A stretch of DNA of 64,000 nt, taken from positions 1 to 64,000 of the forward strand of contig NZ_QXGJ01000005.1 in NCBI RefSeq assembly GCF_003952005.1, in the 5' to 3' direction. The stretch's first letter is position 1; each line of letters starts with the position of its first letter. This document shows, one piece after another, positions 47,092-54,918 of the stretch. This stretch comes from Bifidobacterium callimiconis (lineage in GTDB: Bacteria > Actinomycetota > Actinomycetes > Actinomycetales > Bifidobacteriaceae). The notes below the pieces were generated by a model. It was not told the origin of the DNA. It was given only the letters and a program-made list of their open reading frames with translations, and did not search any database. The position numbers were made by a program, and so were the translations under genes.

Positions 47092-48984
47092 ATGGCACGG
47101 GGTTTCAGAACGCGCAAGGAAACCGAATACACCGGTCCGATGTTCGCATGGGACAGACAGACCTCCGTTCCGGCCGATGAATCCCTGGGCGCAACCGATG
47201 CAGCGGCGGAACCTCTGATGGAAGCGGAGACCGAGGTCATCGACCTCGCCGCCGAATTCATCGATCTCAATTCGGTTCCCGGCTCCGGCTCGGGCAGGAA
47301 GTCAGGATCGGAATCACCCGATGGTTCTGACGGTTCAGGCTCCCCCTCCCAGGGGGAGCTGTCCGCGCAGCGGACTGAGGGGGTCCACACCGACTCCTTC
47401 CAGGATCCAAATCCCCACACGAACTCCCACCCCCGAACGCGAGGATCCCGTTCCCGTCACACGCCCGCGACCCCGCCTCGCCGCCCTCATGCCACCGCCG
47501 CAACGCGTCGCCACGGCAAGCGATTCGTCGCCATCGTTGCCATCGCAGTGATCCTTGCCCTGGTGCTCATCACGGGCGGCGCGCTCGCCGGCTACCGGTA
47601 CTATCGCCTCGCCATCTCCGACTGCATGCACTACCAGTACGCGTACCAGCAGAGCCGCGCGCACCTTGAGGCCGTGGCCGCCGAAATCGACAACGCGGGC
47701 GACATCACGGTCAGCGAGCCATCCGGCATCTACGACGACTCGTCCTGCAACGCGAAGCAGCTGCCCACCACGCTCGCCGGCCGCGCACACAAGTTCAAGA
47801 CGGCATGGCAGCAGGTGGAAACCGAAATCACAAAACTGCGCAAGCAGGCGGCATCAGACTCCGCGAACACAACCGCCGGTACGACCTCATCCGCCACTGA
47901 CACGAGTCTCCTTCCCATGGATCTCAATCTCTCCGGCAGTACCACGGCCTTCGCGAACGCGATCGCCCACGCCCAGTGGATGCTCGATACTTCCAAGGAC
48001 ACGGTGGCCGACTCGTCCACGCGCATCAAACTCCAACGCGCCATCGAATCCGCGCTCGCCGACACGGGCGCGGTGCAGGGGACGCAGCTTTCCACCGGCA
48101 CCGATCTGGCCACTCGGGATGCCGCGGCCGACACCGCGAATCCCGCGCTCGACTCTACGGCCATCGCTAAGTCCGCCGACACCGCCTCCGGCTCCCTGCC
48201 TCTGCAAACCGAAATCAGTGCCGTGCGAGCCCGCGCCGGTCACGTGAAGGCGCTGAACAAGGCGGTGAACGCGGTAGTCAAGTCGCAGAACCGCAAGCTC
48301 GGCATCGACTGCAGCGTGCAGAAGTGCGTGGCGCTCACGTTCGACGACGGTCCGAACGAGGTGAGTCCGCAGGTGGTGCAGACGCTGCAGAACGAGGGTG
48401 TGCAGGCCACGTTCTTTGCCGTCGGTCAGACGGTGGGCGCGGGGTCCGATAGCGGCTCCGATAGCAGCGCCGACGACTCTGCGATGTCTTCCACGATGTC
48501 TTCCACAATGGCCAAGGCATTGGCAACGGGCAGCGTGATCGGTGACCACACGTGGAATCACACGGATCTGCCGTCGATGAGTTCCGCCGATCGCGCGCAG
48601 CAGCTCGTTGACACGAACCGTGCCGTGCAGTCGGTCACCGGTCAGCCGGTGCGGCTGTTGCGCCCGCCGCACGGCGCGTTCGACGAGGCGTCGCGGCGCA
48701 CGGCCGTGGCGATGAATCTCGGCCTGGTCGACTACGACGTGGACTCATACGACTGGAAGAGCCTGAACGCGCTGAAGACGCGGGAGAAGATTCTGGCGCA
48801 GGTGCGTCCGGGGTCGATCGTGCTCATGCACGACATCCATCAGAGCACGGCGGACGCGCTGCCCGACGTGATTCACGATCTGCGTCGATTGGGCTTCACG
48901 CTCGTGACCGTGCCGCAGCTGCTCGACGGGTATCCCGCTCCCGGCGAGGTGGTGTACTCCCGCGCCATGCGCGTGCAGTGGTAG
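47092..48984 (+). CDS. Membrane-anchored polysaccharide deacetylase (NodB type)
   Basis: A 630-residue protein. A variable cytoplasmic N-terminus (1-145) precedes a membrane anchor (VAIVAIAVILALVLITGGAL). An external helical region of about 220 residues follows, then a NodB carbohydrate esterase family 4 domain. Motifs: TFDDGP (catalytic Asp and metal Asp), HTWNH (metal His pair), RPPHGAF and LMHDIHQST. An Asp/Ser/Met insert follows the first motif. It would N-deacetylate an envelope polymer such as peptidoglycan. AGGAG lies six bases before the ATG at 47092. Residues 83-98 are encoded by a family D repeat inserted in frame. Confidence 0.9.
   Translation: MARGFRTRKETEYTGPMFAWDRQTSVPADESLGATDAAAEPLMEAETEVIDLAAEFIDLNSVPGSGSGRKSGSESPDGSDGSGSPSQGELSAQRTEGVHTDSFQDPNPHTNSHPRTRGSRSRHTPATPPRRPHATAATRRHGKRFVAIVAIAVILALVLITGGALAGYRYYRLAISDCMHYQYAYQQSRAHLEAVAAEIDNAGDITVSEPSGIYDDSSCNAKQLPTTLAGRAHKFKTAWQQVETEITKLRKQAASDSANTTAGTTSSATDTSLLPMDLNLSGSTTAFANAIAHAQWMLDTSKDTVADSSTRIKLQRAIESALADTGAVQGTQLSTGTDLATRDAAADTANPALDSTAIAKSADTASGSLPLQTEISAVRARAGHVKALNKAVNAVVKSQNRKLGIDCSVQKCVALTFDDGPNEVSPQVVQTLQNEGVQATFFAVGQTVGAGSDSGSDSSADDSAMSSTMSSTMAKALATGSVIGDHTWNHTDLPSMSSADRAQQLVDTNRAVQSVTGQPVRLLRPPHGAFDEASRRTAVAMNLGLVDYDVDSYDWKSLNALKTREKILAQVRPGSIVLMHDIHQSTADALPDVIHDLRRLGFTLVTVPQLLDGYPAPGEVVYSRAMRVQW
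47338..47386 (+). repeat. Family D repeat inside a coding sequence
   Basis: CTCCCCCTCCCAGGGGGAG with GTCCGCGCAGCGGAC and a GACTGAGGGGG end, in the same frame as the deacetylase, coding GSPSQGELSAQRTEGV. It falls in the cytoplasmic low-complexity region. Confidence 0.8.
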
Positions 48985-49165
48985 TGGCTCACAGGATAGC
49001 GGTCGGCTACAGGGCGGCCCGCAGCTGCAGAGCGATCCGTCCATAAGGAGCGGCCGGCTGTATAGCGTGACGGATGATCGCATAATGACGGTGGAACGGC
49101 AGAATGCGACGGCGGTGCTGTTCTGGCTGGTTCCTTACCTTCTTGGCAGTGCTGTTCCCGGACCG

Positions 49166-49280
49166 CTGTTTGGGGCGCGAAATTCCCGAATTCCGCTCTT
49201 TGGGGCGTCGAATGCCCGAAAATCGGCTCAAAAACGGGATGTTGACGCCCCAAAGAGCAGATGTTTCCGCATAGTGAACC
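49166..49280 (-). repeat. Structured repeat element, family B copy 3 (inverted)
   Basis: The hairpin pairs 49195-49218 with 49235-49258 (GCTCTTTGGGGCGTC with GACGCCCCAAAGAGC). On the minus strand it reads like copies 1 and 2, with the same GGAATTCGGGAATTT tail. It lies between the deacetylase gene and tRNA-Ser. The remaining 48985-49165 and 49281-49384 show no gene. Confidence 0.8.
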
Positions 49281-49384
49281 CAATATGGCGCATGATTCCA
49301 GAATGCGGTCATTGGTGACTGTGTGGGGTGCGGGTGCGGCGGTGATGGCGTAAAGCGCGGTCATGGGTGCGGCGCGGGGAAACG

Positions 49385-49415
49385 AAAAAAGGGATTCCGG
49401 CGAACCGGAATCCCT
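49385..49415 (-). terminator. Terminator of tRNA-Ser
   Basis: On the minus strand AGGGATTCCGG-TTCG-CCGGAATCCCT is followed by TTTTTC: a near-perfect intrinsic terminator immediately downstream of the tRNA. Confidence 0.9.
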
Positions 49416-49417
49416 GA

Positions 49418-49506
49418 TGGCGGAGAATACGAGATTCGAACTCGTGAGGGCTATTCACCCAACACGCTTTCCAAGCGTGCGCCATAGACCACTAGGCGAA
49501 TTCTCC
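49418..49506 (-). tRNA. tRNA-Ser (anticodon GGA)
   Basis: A class II tRNA with a long variable arm. Acceptor GGAGAAT/ATTCTCC, anticodon loop CTTGGAAAG (anticodon GGA), T loop TTCGAAT, discriminator G and an encoded CCA (49420-49418 on the minus strand). It is followed by a strong terminator. Confidence 0.94.
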
Positions 49507-49600
49507 AGCGTTACCATCCTGAACTCGTGAGATTTGCTCAGTCAGGCAACTTGAAAAGAATAACATGCTTTCCGGAGAACGCAAAAACGCGGGGTGGATT

Positions 49601-49616
49601 CGTTGCGATTTCAACG
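49601..49616. repeat. CGTTG-N6-CAACG palindromic motif
   Basis: CGTTGCGATTTCAACG, related to the loop motif of family A. It stands alone between tRNA-Ser and the PfkB gene. Confidence 0.45.
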
Positions 49617-49715
49617 TCTTTTCGGCGTGTCGTACATGGGGTGTTTGTGCCGCTGCCGCGACCGCGCCTCACTTTCACACCTGCGTCATGCCTGTGCCAC
49701 GCAGGCGCTCGCACG

Positions 49716-50870
49716 CTACTCCCGTGCCAGCTCCATTTGCTGCGCGATCAGCAGCTTCGCCTCCGACAGCGTGGGGCAGCTCGGCTCGCCGGTGACGGTG
49801 TCGGACCTCGACACCGCAATCGACGACGCCGCGTTGGCCACCTCCACCGCCTCCTCAAGGTCGGCGCCGCGGGCCAGCATCGCGCACAGCACGCCGGTGT
49901 GGCAGCCGCCGGCCGACTGCGTGTGCGTGGCCTTGGTCGCATATCCGGGCAGGTGCGTGATCGAGCCCTCGGAACTGCCTGCGTAATCTGGCTCCCACAG
50001 CCACGCGCCACCTGCGCCGGTGCGGATGATTACGGGAGCCTTGAGCACTTCGCCCAGCCCCTCGATCAGCTCCGGCATGGTCGCTTCGGTGCTGCCGTTG
50101 ACCATCACCGGCTCCGGATCGGTGATCGGAATGCCCAGACGCAGCGCCACCGCTCGCGCCTCACGCTTGTTGCACGTCCAGATCGGCCGGTCGAGCACCA
50201 GCGTCTCGATGAGCTGCTCATTCACATGTCCGATCACCGCGCCCGACGGGTTGATCACGATCGTGTATCGGTGTCCACGCGGATTGCCGTGCTCGTCGAA
50301 TCCTCCGTAGTCGCTCCAATGCTCGTCCTCGCGACGCATGAACGCGAACACGGCGCTTGCGGTGCGGTTGGTGAGCGTGTTGCCGCTGATGTGCAGCACG
50401 TCGTTGCTTTCGGGGCTGATCTCGTCGAACGAGTCGAACGTGCCGTGCGCCTCCGCGCCGAACTTGGCGATGAGTGTCTTGCGCGGACCGCCGTCGCTGA
50501 GCAGCACGCGCAGGCCGGAATCCTCGTCGAGTCGATCCTGTCCGGTGTGCACGATGCCTTCGTCGTCGAACGCCTTGCGGATCATACCGGCCCATGGTCC
50601 GTTGCCGATGATGCCGGCGTGCTCGGTGCGCACCCCCATGCGCGCGGACGCCTGCAACGTGGAGAAACTGCCGCCGATGCCGGTGCCCGCGTTCTCCGCG
50701 TAGGAGAATCCGCCCGGCTGCGGAATGGTGTTGACCCCCATGATCAGATTGACCGCCACCTCGCCCAGCGATATGACCTTGCCGGGTGCGTTGGATGCGT
50801 CGTGTGTGAATGCCGGAGTCCCCGAAGCTCCTGACGCGGTGTTTTCATTGTTTTCATTGCTGGCAGACAT
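49716..50870 (-). CDS. PfkB-family kinase homologue lacking the catalytic Asp
   Basis: A 384-residue ribokinase/PfkB-fold protein. The N-terminal motif VISLGEVAVNLIM and GTGIGGSFSTLQASARMG match the family, as does GAGGAWLW near the ATP site. But the second signature, normally DTxGAGDxF, reads HTQSAGGCH (316-324). The catalytic Asp position is Gly322 and the leading Asp is His316. Sugar phosphorylation may therefore be lost or changed. The start at 50870 has a strong AAGGAGG seven bases upstream. No sugar genes are adjacent. It could be a regulatory or structural relative. Confidence 0.85.
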   Translation of the reverse strand: MSASNENNENTASGASGTPAFTHDASNAPGKVISLGEVAVNLIMGVNTIPQPGGFSYAENAGTGIGGSFSTLQASARMGVRTEHAGIIGNGPWAGMIRKAFDDEGIVHTGQDRLDEDSGLRVLLSDGGPRKTLIAKFGAEAHGTFDSFDEISPESNDVLHISGNTLTNRTASAVFAFMRREDEHWSDYGGFDEHGNPRGHRYTIVINPSGAVIGHVNEQLIETLVLDRPIWTCNKREARAVALRLGIPITDPEPVMVNGSTEATMPELIEGLGEVLKAPVIIRTGAGGAWLWEPDYAGSSEGSITHLPGYATKATHTQSAGGCHTGVLCAMLARGADLEEAVEVANAASSIAVSRSDTVTGEPSCPTLSEAKLLIAQQMELARE

Positions 50871-51049
50871 TGACGGACCTCCTTGCAAAACGTGGTGCCC
50901 ATGTCCCATGTGGTGATCGGCGTCGTCGCCGATCTTTTCCCATTTTATCGTCGGGGGTATTCGTGGACAATCAACATTGCGGATGATTGTGGCGTGTTTT
51001 GCGGGATCGTCGTGGCATGGCGGTTGTGAGGGGGTCGCGTGTGCGTTGT

Positions 51050-51470
51050 TTGATTACGTTCTGTTGTGGATGCGGAACCGATCGTATTGGTGCAGTGCGC
51101 CTGATTGCGTTGCGTTGTTGATGTGGAGCGAAACGTACCCGAGTGGTGTGGTTCGATTACGTTGCGTTGCGAACGTGATGCGGATCGTACTCGTGCGGCA
51201 TGGTTTGGTTACGTTCTGTTGTGAATATGAAGCAGATCGTACTTGTGGGGTATGGTTCGGTTGCGTTCCGTTGCGAATGCGATGCGGATCGTATCGGTGC
51301 GGTGTCGCTTGGTTGCGTTGCGAGCGTGATGCGGATCGTACTTGTGGGTGGTGGTTCGGTTACGTTCCGTATCTGGTGTGAGTTGAAACGTACCCGTGTG
51401 ATGTTGTTCTGATTGTCCCGTTGCGAGTGCGAAACGAGTCATGCCGGTGCGGCGTGGCCTGATTGCGTGC
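51050..51470. repeat. Tandem array with 52-bp period
   Basis: The best units are 51151-51202, 51203-51254 and 51255-51306, each exactly 52 bp. Each starts GTTYGRTTRCGTT, contains ATGCGGATCGTA or a close variant, and ends in a GTG-CGG-rich stretch. Unit 4 (51307-51353) is 47 bp, and degenerate units extend on both sides. The period is not a multiple of three, so it is not coding. Array 19320-19511 has the same period but unrelated sequence. The flanks 50871-51049 and 51471-51703 show no gene. Confidence 0.8.
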
Positions 51471-51703
51471 GTGATTGTTGCGTTGCTGTAGCGCTGCGGA
51501 GTGCGGTACCGCTGTCTCTGTCTGTAGTGCTTGGGCTGCTGCGTGAGCCCGGTAAATGGCGACTGGATATTTGGTGTCGAAAAGGTGAGCGCAAACACAG
51601 ATTCTTCAAATCGTTGCAATATCAAGGAAAGTGGACGTCAGGAAACGACACGCCGACAAAACGGCGGAATACCAACCACTTGGTAGGTTTCTTTGCGCCA
51701 GCG

Positions 51704-51732
51704 CTTGCGCAAATTGCGCAGGTGGTCTATGG
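51704..51732 (+). promoter_or_regulatory. Promoter and operator of the micro-protein locus
   Basis: TTGCGC (51704-51709), 17 bases, TATGGT (51727-51732). The near-palindrome TGCGCAAATTGCGCA (51705-51719) overlaps the -35 and spacer and could be a repressor site. Confidence 0.5.
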
Positions 51733-51786
51733 TTAATCATGTCAGCCAAACAAGGCAGACAACAAACACACAGAAAAGGGAACAGC

Positions 51787-51906
51787 ATGAACATCAAGAA
51801 CAGCATGATGCGCGGCCTGGCTCTGTACGGAACTTCCGTGGTGGCCGGCTCCTACAACAAGGATCTGAACCAGACGGTCATCGATCTGGCTCGCGAATCC
51901 CGCTGA
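51787..51906 (+). CDS. Micro-protein, 39 residues, copy 1
   Basis: MNIKNSMMRGLALYGTSVVA followed by GSYNKDLNQTVIDLARESR. AAAAGGGAACAGC precedes the ATG. It shares the start MNIK-x-S-x-x-RG-x-ALYG-x-S with the next micro-protein 108 bp downstream. There is no Cys, no obvious cleavable signal peptide and no membrane-length segment. The N-terminal half looks like a short amphipathic or hydrophobic helix. Function unknown. Confidence 0.7.
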   Translation: MNIKNSMMRGLALYGTSVVAGSYNKDLNQTVIDLARESR

Positions 51907-52014
51907 GCGCAAAGACCCCGACGGGTCGCGGATAGATAACCGACGACCGCAGGGCACCCAAGACTTACAACTGAATACAAAACCGATCAATACTTCAACA
52001 ACAAGGAGAACATC

Positions 52015-52140
52015 ATGAACATCAAGAAGAGCATTCTGCGCGGCATGGCCCTCTACGGCGCTTCCACCCTGGCTGCCAACCCGGTCGCCGGCAAGGCTAT
52101 CGCCGACACCCTGGCTGATCTGCAGAACGACGCTCGTTGA
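52015..52140 (+). CDS. Micro-protein, 41 residues, copy 2
   Basis: MNIKKSILRGMALYGASTLA followed by ANPVAGKAIADTLADLQNDAR. ACAAGGAGAACATC precedes the ATG, an excellent ribosome-binding site. It matches copy 1 at about 10 of the first 17 positions and shares a polar, Asp/Leu-containing C-terminus (TVIDLARE versus DTLADLQND). Both genes read the same way and share a transcript ending in the terminator at 52269. Function unknown. Confidence 0.75.
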   Translation: MNIKKSILRGMALYGASTLAANPVAGKAIADTLADLQNDAR

Positions 52141-52268
52141 GCTCGATAACGCAAGGATCTGACTCAAGCTGTAAGGTTTCGACCTTCTGATCGCAGCCGC
52201 TGAAATGCCGCCGGTCCACAAGATACGGCCGGGCATGCAGTTAGGCAGATCGCAAATTCGCCCTTGGA

Positions 52269-52305
52269 AAGGCCTCTCGCGGAAACCCCGCGGGAGGCCT
52301 TTTTT
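52269..52305 (+). terminator. Terminator of the micro-protein locus
   Basis: AAGGCCTC-TCGCGG with CCGCGG-GAGGCCTT and TTTTTC: a strong intrinsic terminator 128 bp after the second micro-protein. The region between may form part of a longer 3' UTR. Confidence 0.9.
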
Positions 52306-52463
52306 CGTGGGTGGCCTATGTTGTGAGCATTGACTGGGCTGCGCTATCGGGGGTGTTGCTGCGGTGCTTGGGCCTTTACTCGGCGGTCATGTGCGGTTTT
52401 TGAGCGGTTCTTGTGCCGTAATGCTCGGGATTGTGCTTTGGCGCTTGCGGTCTCGGGAATAGG

Positions 52464-52542
52464 CGACGCACAAAACGAAGATACCCGATATCGAGCGTTG
52501 AAATTCCGCGGGTGCATTTTGGGTATCTTCGATTTGTGAACC
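52464..52542. repeat. Inverted-repeat element, family A copy 3
   Basis: Arms 52464-52485 and 52521-52542 share CGAAGATACCC and its complement, as in copy 2. The loop holds CGTTGAAATTCC, the inverse of the loop motif in copy 1. No other feature is seen in 52306-52677. Confidence 0.75.
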
Positions 52543-52677
52543 GCTCTCTCCCCAGACCATCTCTCCTACTGAGCACATCACCAGAAAAATCGAACATCGA
52601 CCAATGGTGAACTCTGCGAGGGCCGGACTATGCGCGTGGGAAACCCCTGCAGCGGCGGGTGATGGCGATATGAAGTA

Positions 52678-53718
52678 TTACGCCACGAACCGGATATAGG
52701 TGCGGTCGTCAAAGGACTCCGAGCCCGGAGCGAAACCCTTGGTCGTGCGGAATTCGCGCACTAGATGAGGGTCCTCGCGCCGCAACCGTTCCAGCTCCCG
52801 TTCCGACTCGTCTAATGTGGGGCGGAGTTTCGGATACCCGTCGCTCGCCAATACCACCTCGTCGCCCGGGCGCACGGGAATTGTGTGAATCGGATACTTC
52901 GGGTCGGTGAACCCATCGAAAACAAAGTACCCGTACTCTCCCCGTCGATTCGCGAACTGCGACTGCAGCCGCAGGAACGGCATGATCAGTTCCCGGGCGG
53001 GATCCGGAACCGTGGATCCATCAGTGGTCTCGCGAGTGGGATTGTTGTTGAGGCTGAGGTCGTTGTTGGGCTCCCTGCGGGGATTAAGCCCGCTCCCAGT
53101 GGTGGTAGCGTCGCCATTGTTCGCGCTGGCCGCATCAGCCTCGCGCTTTCCCGACTCGGTCTGTTGCGAGCGCTGCAATTCCAACGCCTGCCAGGCAAAA
53201 CTCCGTAGTTCACCCAGCAATATATCCACGCGTTTCGTCGTGGGAACCGCACGCCCATTGACCATCGCCTGACAATCCCCGAACAGCCAGATCTCATGCA
53301 AAGCCTCCGAGTAGATCACCGCGTTGGCCTGCAGACGGTCATTGGGGTGATCGCAGAAATACGCGGTCGTAGAATCCTGCCCGGACGTGATCTTTCGGTA
53401 CTGCGCGCGAAGCGCTTCGTCGACCAGCTGCTGCATGCCGCGCATATCAGTGTCGTCAGGTGCCGTGCACAATGCTTCCAGAAGCGTATTCTTCGCCACT
53501 ACGCCTGGCGTCGGTTCCCATATATTGGCGCGACTCTTGCTCGTCACCCCATCCACCACGGCCACGAATCCATTGCCCACATGCAGACCATCTTCATTGA
53601 GTCGCTCGTCCTCATGCTTGCCCAGCGTCCGTTGTTCCAGAATTCGCATTCTCCCGGAGCCTCCGTCAATTGCCAAATCCGCTCCCAGTGTAGTTTCGTC
53701 TCGCGCGCCTTTCTCCAT
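52678..53718 (-). CDS. PP2C-like protein phosphatase
   Basis: A 346-residue protein resembling the PP2C/PPM fold: NEDGLHVGNGFVAVVDGVTS (metal-site Asp after a strand), DEVVLASDGYPKL and the terminal FDDRTYIRF (last metal Asp). A Gly/Asn/Thr-rich linker of about 60 residues interrupts the middle. Such enzymes remove phosphate from Ser/Thr or regulate by metal-dependent hydrolysis. It is divergent, over 75 bp, from a GAF-LuxR regulator, so the two may form a regulatory unit. GGAATGGCGT precedes the ATG; an internal ATG 23 codons later is an alternative start. Codon use is less GC-rich than in the housekeeping genes. Confidence 0.75.
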   Translation of the reverse strand: MEKGARDETTLGADLAIDGGSGRMRILEQRTLGKHEDERLNEDGLHVGNGFVAVVDGVTSKSRANIWEPTPGVVAKNTLLEALCTAPDDTDMRGMQQLVDEALRAQYRKITSGQDSTTAYFCDHPNDRLQANAVIYSEALHEIWLFGDCQAMVNGRAVPTTKRVDILLGELRSFAWQALELQRSQQTESGKREADAASANNGDATTTGSGLNPRREPNNDLSLNNNPTRETTDGSTVPDPARELIMPFLRLQSQFANRRGEYGYFVFDGFTDPKYPIHTIPVRPGDEVVLASDGYPKLRPTLDESERELERLRREDPHLVREFRTTKGFAPGSESFDDRTYIRFVA

Positions 53719-53793
53719 ACGCCATTCCTGAATCCCGAAGTCGGTGCGCTATCGTAATGGTCAGAAACTGTCGAATGGGAGGCTGGTTGTCAT

Positions 53794-54762
53794 ATGCAGA
53801 AGGATCATCACATTGTTCCCGGTGCCGACTCCAGCCAGAGGAATCCATCTCGGCCTGCTCGTCCCATGGGCATTGCACCTGCTTCTCTTGCGGAACGTCT
53901 GGTGGAGGCGAGCGCGTATCTGCATCATCAGGCTGATGCCCGCGACATTGCTCGATACGTCAGTATTCTCGCGCATCAGCTTATACCGGCCGCTGATGGT
54001 GTGACGATAAGCGTGCGCGTACATGGTGTGGGCGGGTATGCCGTATTGGGAGTATACGGTTATCCGCATTTTCCCGGCACGATGATCATCGACGCCGACA
54101 GTGAAATGGCACAGCGGGTTCAGCAGGAATTCTGGCTGAGGACTCCCGACGAGATTATGCAGCTCTTCACCGTGGACGATGATGACAACGGTCGACGATT
54201 CCTCGCTACGGAATCTATGGGAATCCGTCACAACAGCGTATTGGGAATGCCGATGCGGATACGACGGCAGAACGATGAAGACGATGTCGTAGGCGCTGTC
54301 TGGCTGGGAAACTGGACTTTGCATAATCCGTTCACCGCCAATGACCATACACGACTGCGGTTATTGACGCAGATTGCGGCACTCGCCTTTGACGATGCCG
54401 AGTATGCGACCATCTATCAATCTGACGGTCAGTCAGTTCGCCGGTGGATGCGAGAACTGCCATATGACGCCGAAACAAGACATGCCGATCGTGGCGATAA
54501 AAACGGTGTCAAAAGGGTTGATGATGACAGTTCAGAGAGCAATGATTTAGACTTTGCCGTGGAAGTTCCCGAATTTTCCGAACGTGAACTGTCCGTTCTA
54601 CGCTTGATCGGCGCCGGTATGACTGCCAGAGAAATTGCGGAACGCCTGTATATCAGCGTGAATACGGTACGTACCCATCGGACCAATCTGCTGAACAAAC
54701 TGGGCGTTCATAGTAGTACGGCCGCAGTGGCACGTGCCCGTGAACTTGGCGTTCTGTCCTGA
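53794..54762 (+). CDS. GAF-domain LuxR-type regulator
   Basis: A 322-residue transcription factor. Residues about 30-210 look like a GAF sensory domain (YVSILAHQLIPAADGVTISV and MGIRHNSVLGMPMRI). After an acidic linker comes a LuxR-type helix-turn-helix: FSERELSVLRLIGAGMTARE, then IAERLYISVNTVRTHRTNLL with NKLGVHSSTAA. It probably senses a small ligand and controls the downstream hydrolase-transporter genes. GGGAGG lies upstream of the ATG. It is divergent from the PP2C-like gene. No phospho-receiver domain is present. Confidence 0.87.
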   Translation: MQKDHHIVPGADSSQRNPSRPARPMGIAPASLAERLVEASAYLHHQADARDIARYVSILAHQLIPAADGVTISVRVHGVGGYAVLGVYGYPHFPGTMIIDADSEMAQRVQQEFWLRTPDEIMQLFTVDDDDNGRRFLATESMGIRHNSVLGMPMRIRRQNDEDDVVGAVWLGNWTLHNPFTANDHTRLRLLTQIAALAFDDAEYATIYQSDGQSVRRWMRELPYDAETRHADRGDKNGVKRVDDDSSESNDLDFAVEVPEFSERELSVLRLIGAGMTAREIAERLYISVNTVRTHRTNLLNKLGVHSSTAAVARARELGVLS

Positions 54763-54918
54763 CCGCAGCAATGGTCCACGACACTAGTGCATGTTCATGC
54801 AAATGCGTGAACTCCATGATCATCAATCATGCATGCTCACCCCGTTCCGCTACTGCAATTGCCTCATAGGATGAAGCCAATCGCAGCGAGGCGATGAGCG
54901 TTACAGGAAGGGCTGTGC

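Noticed and set aside
51050..51470. Repeat-containing coding gene in the 52-bp array
   Set aside because: The period is not a multiple of three, so each unit shifts frame and no consistent peptide repeat results.
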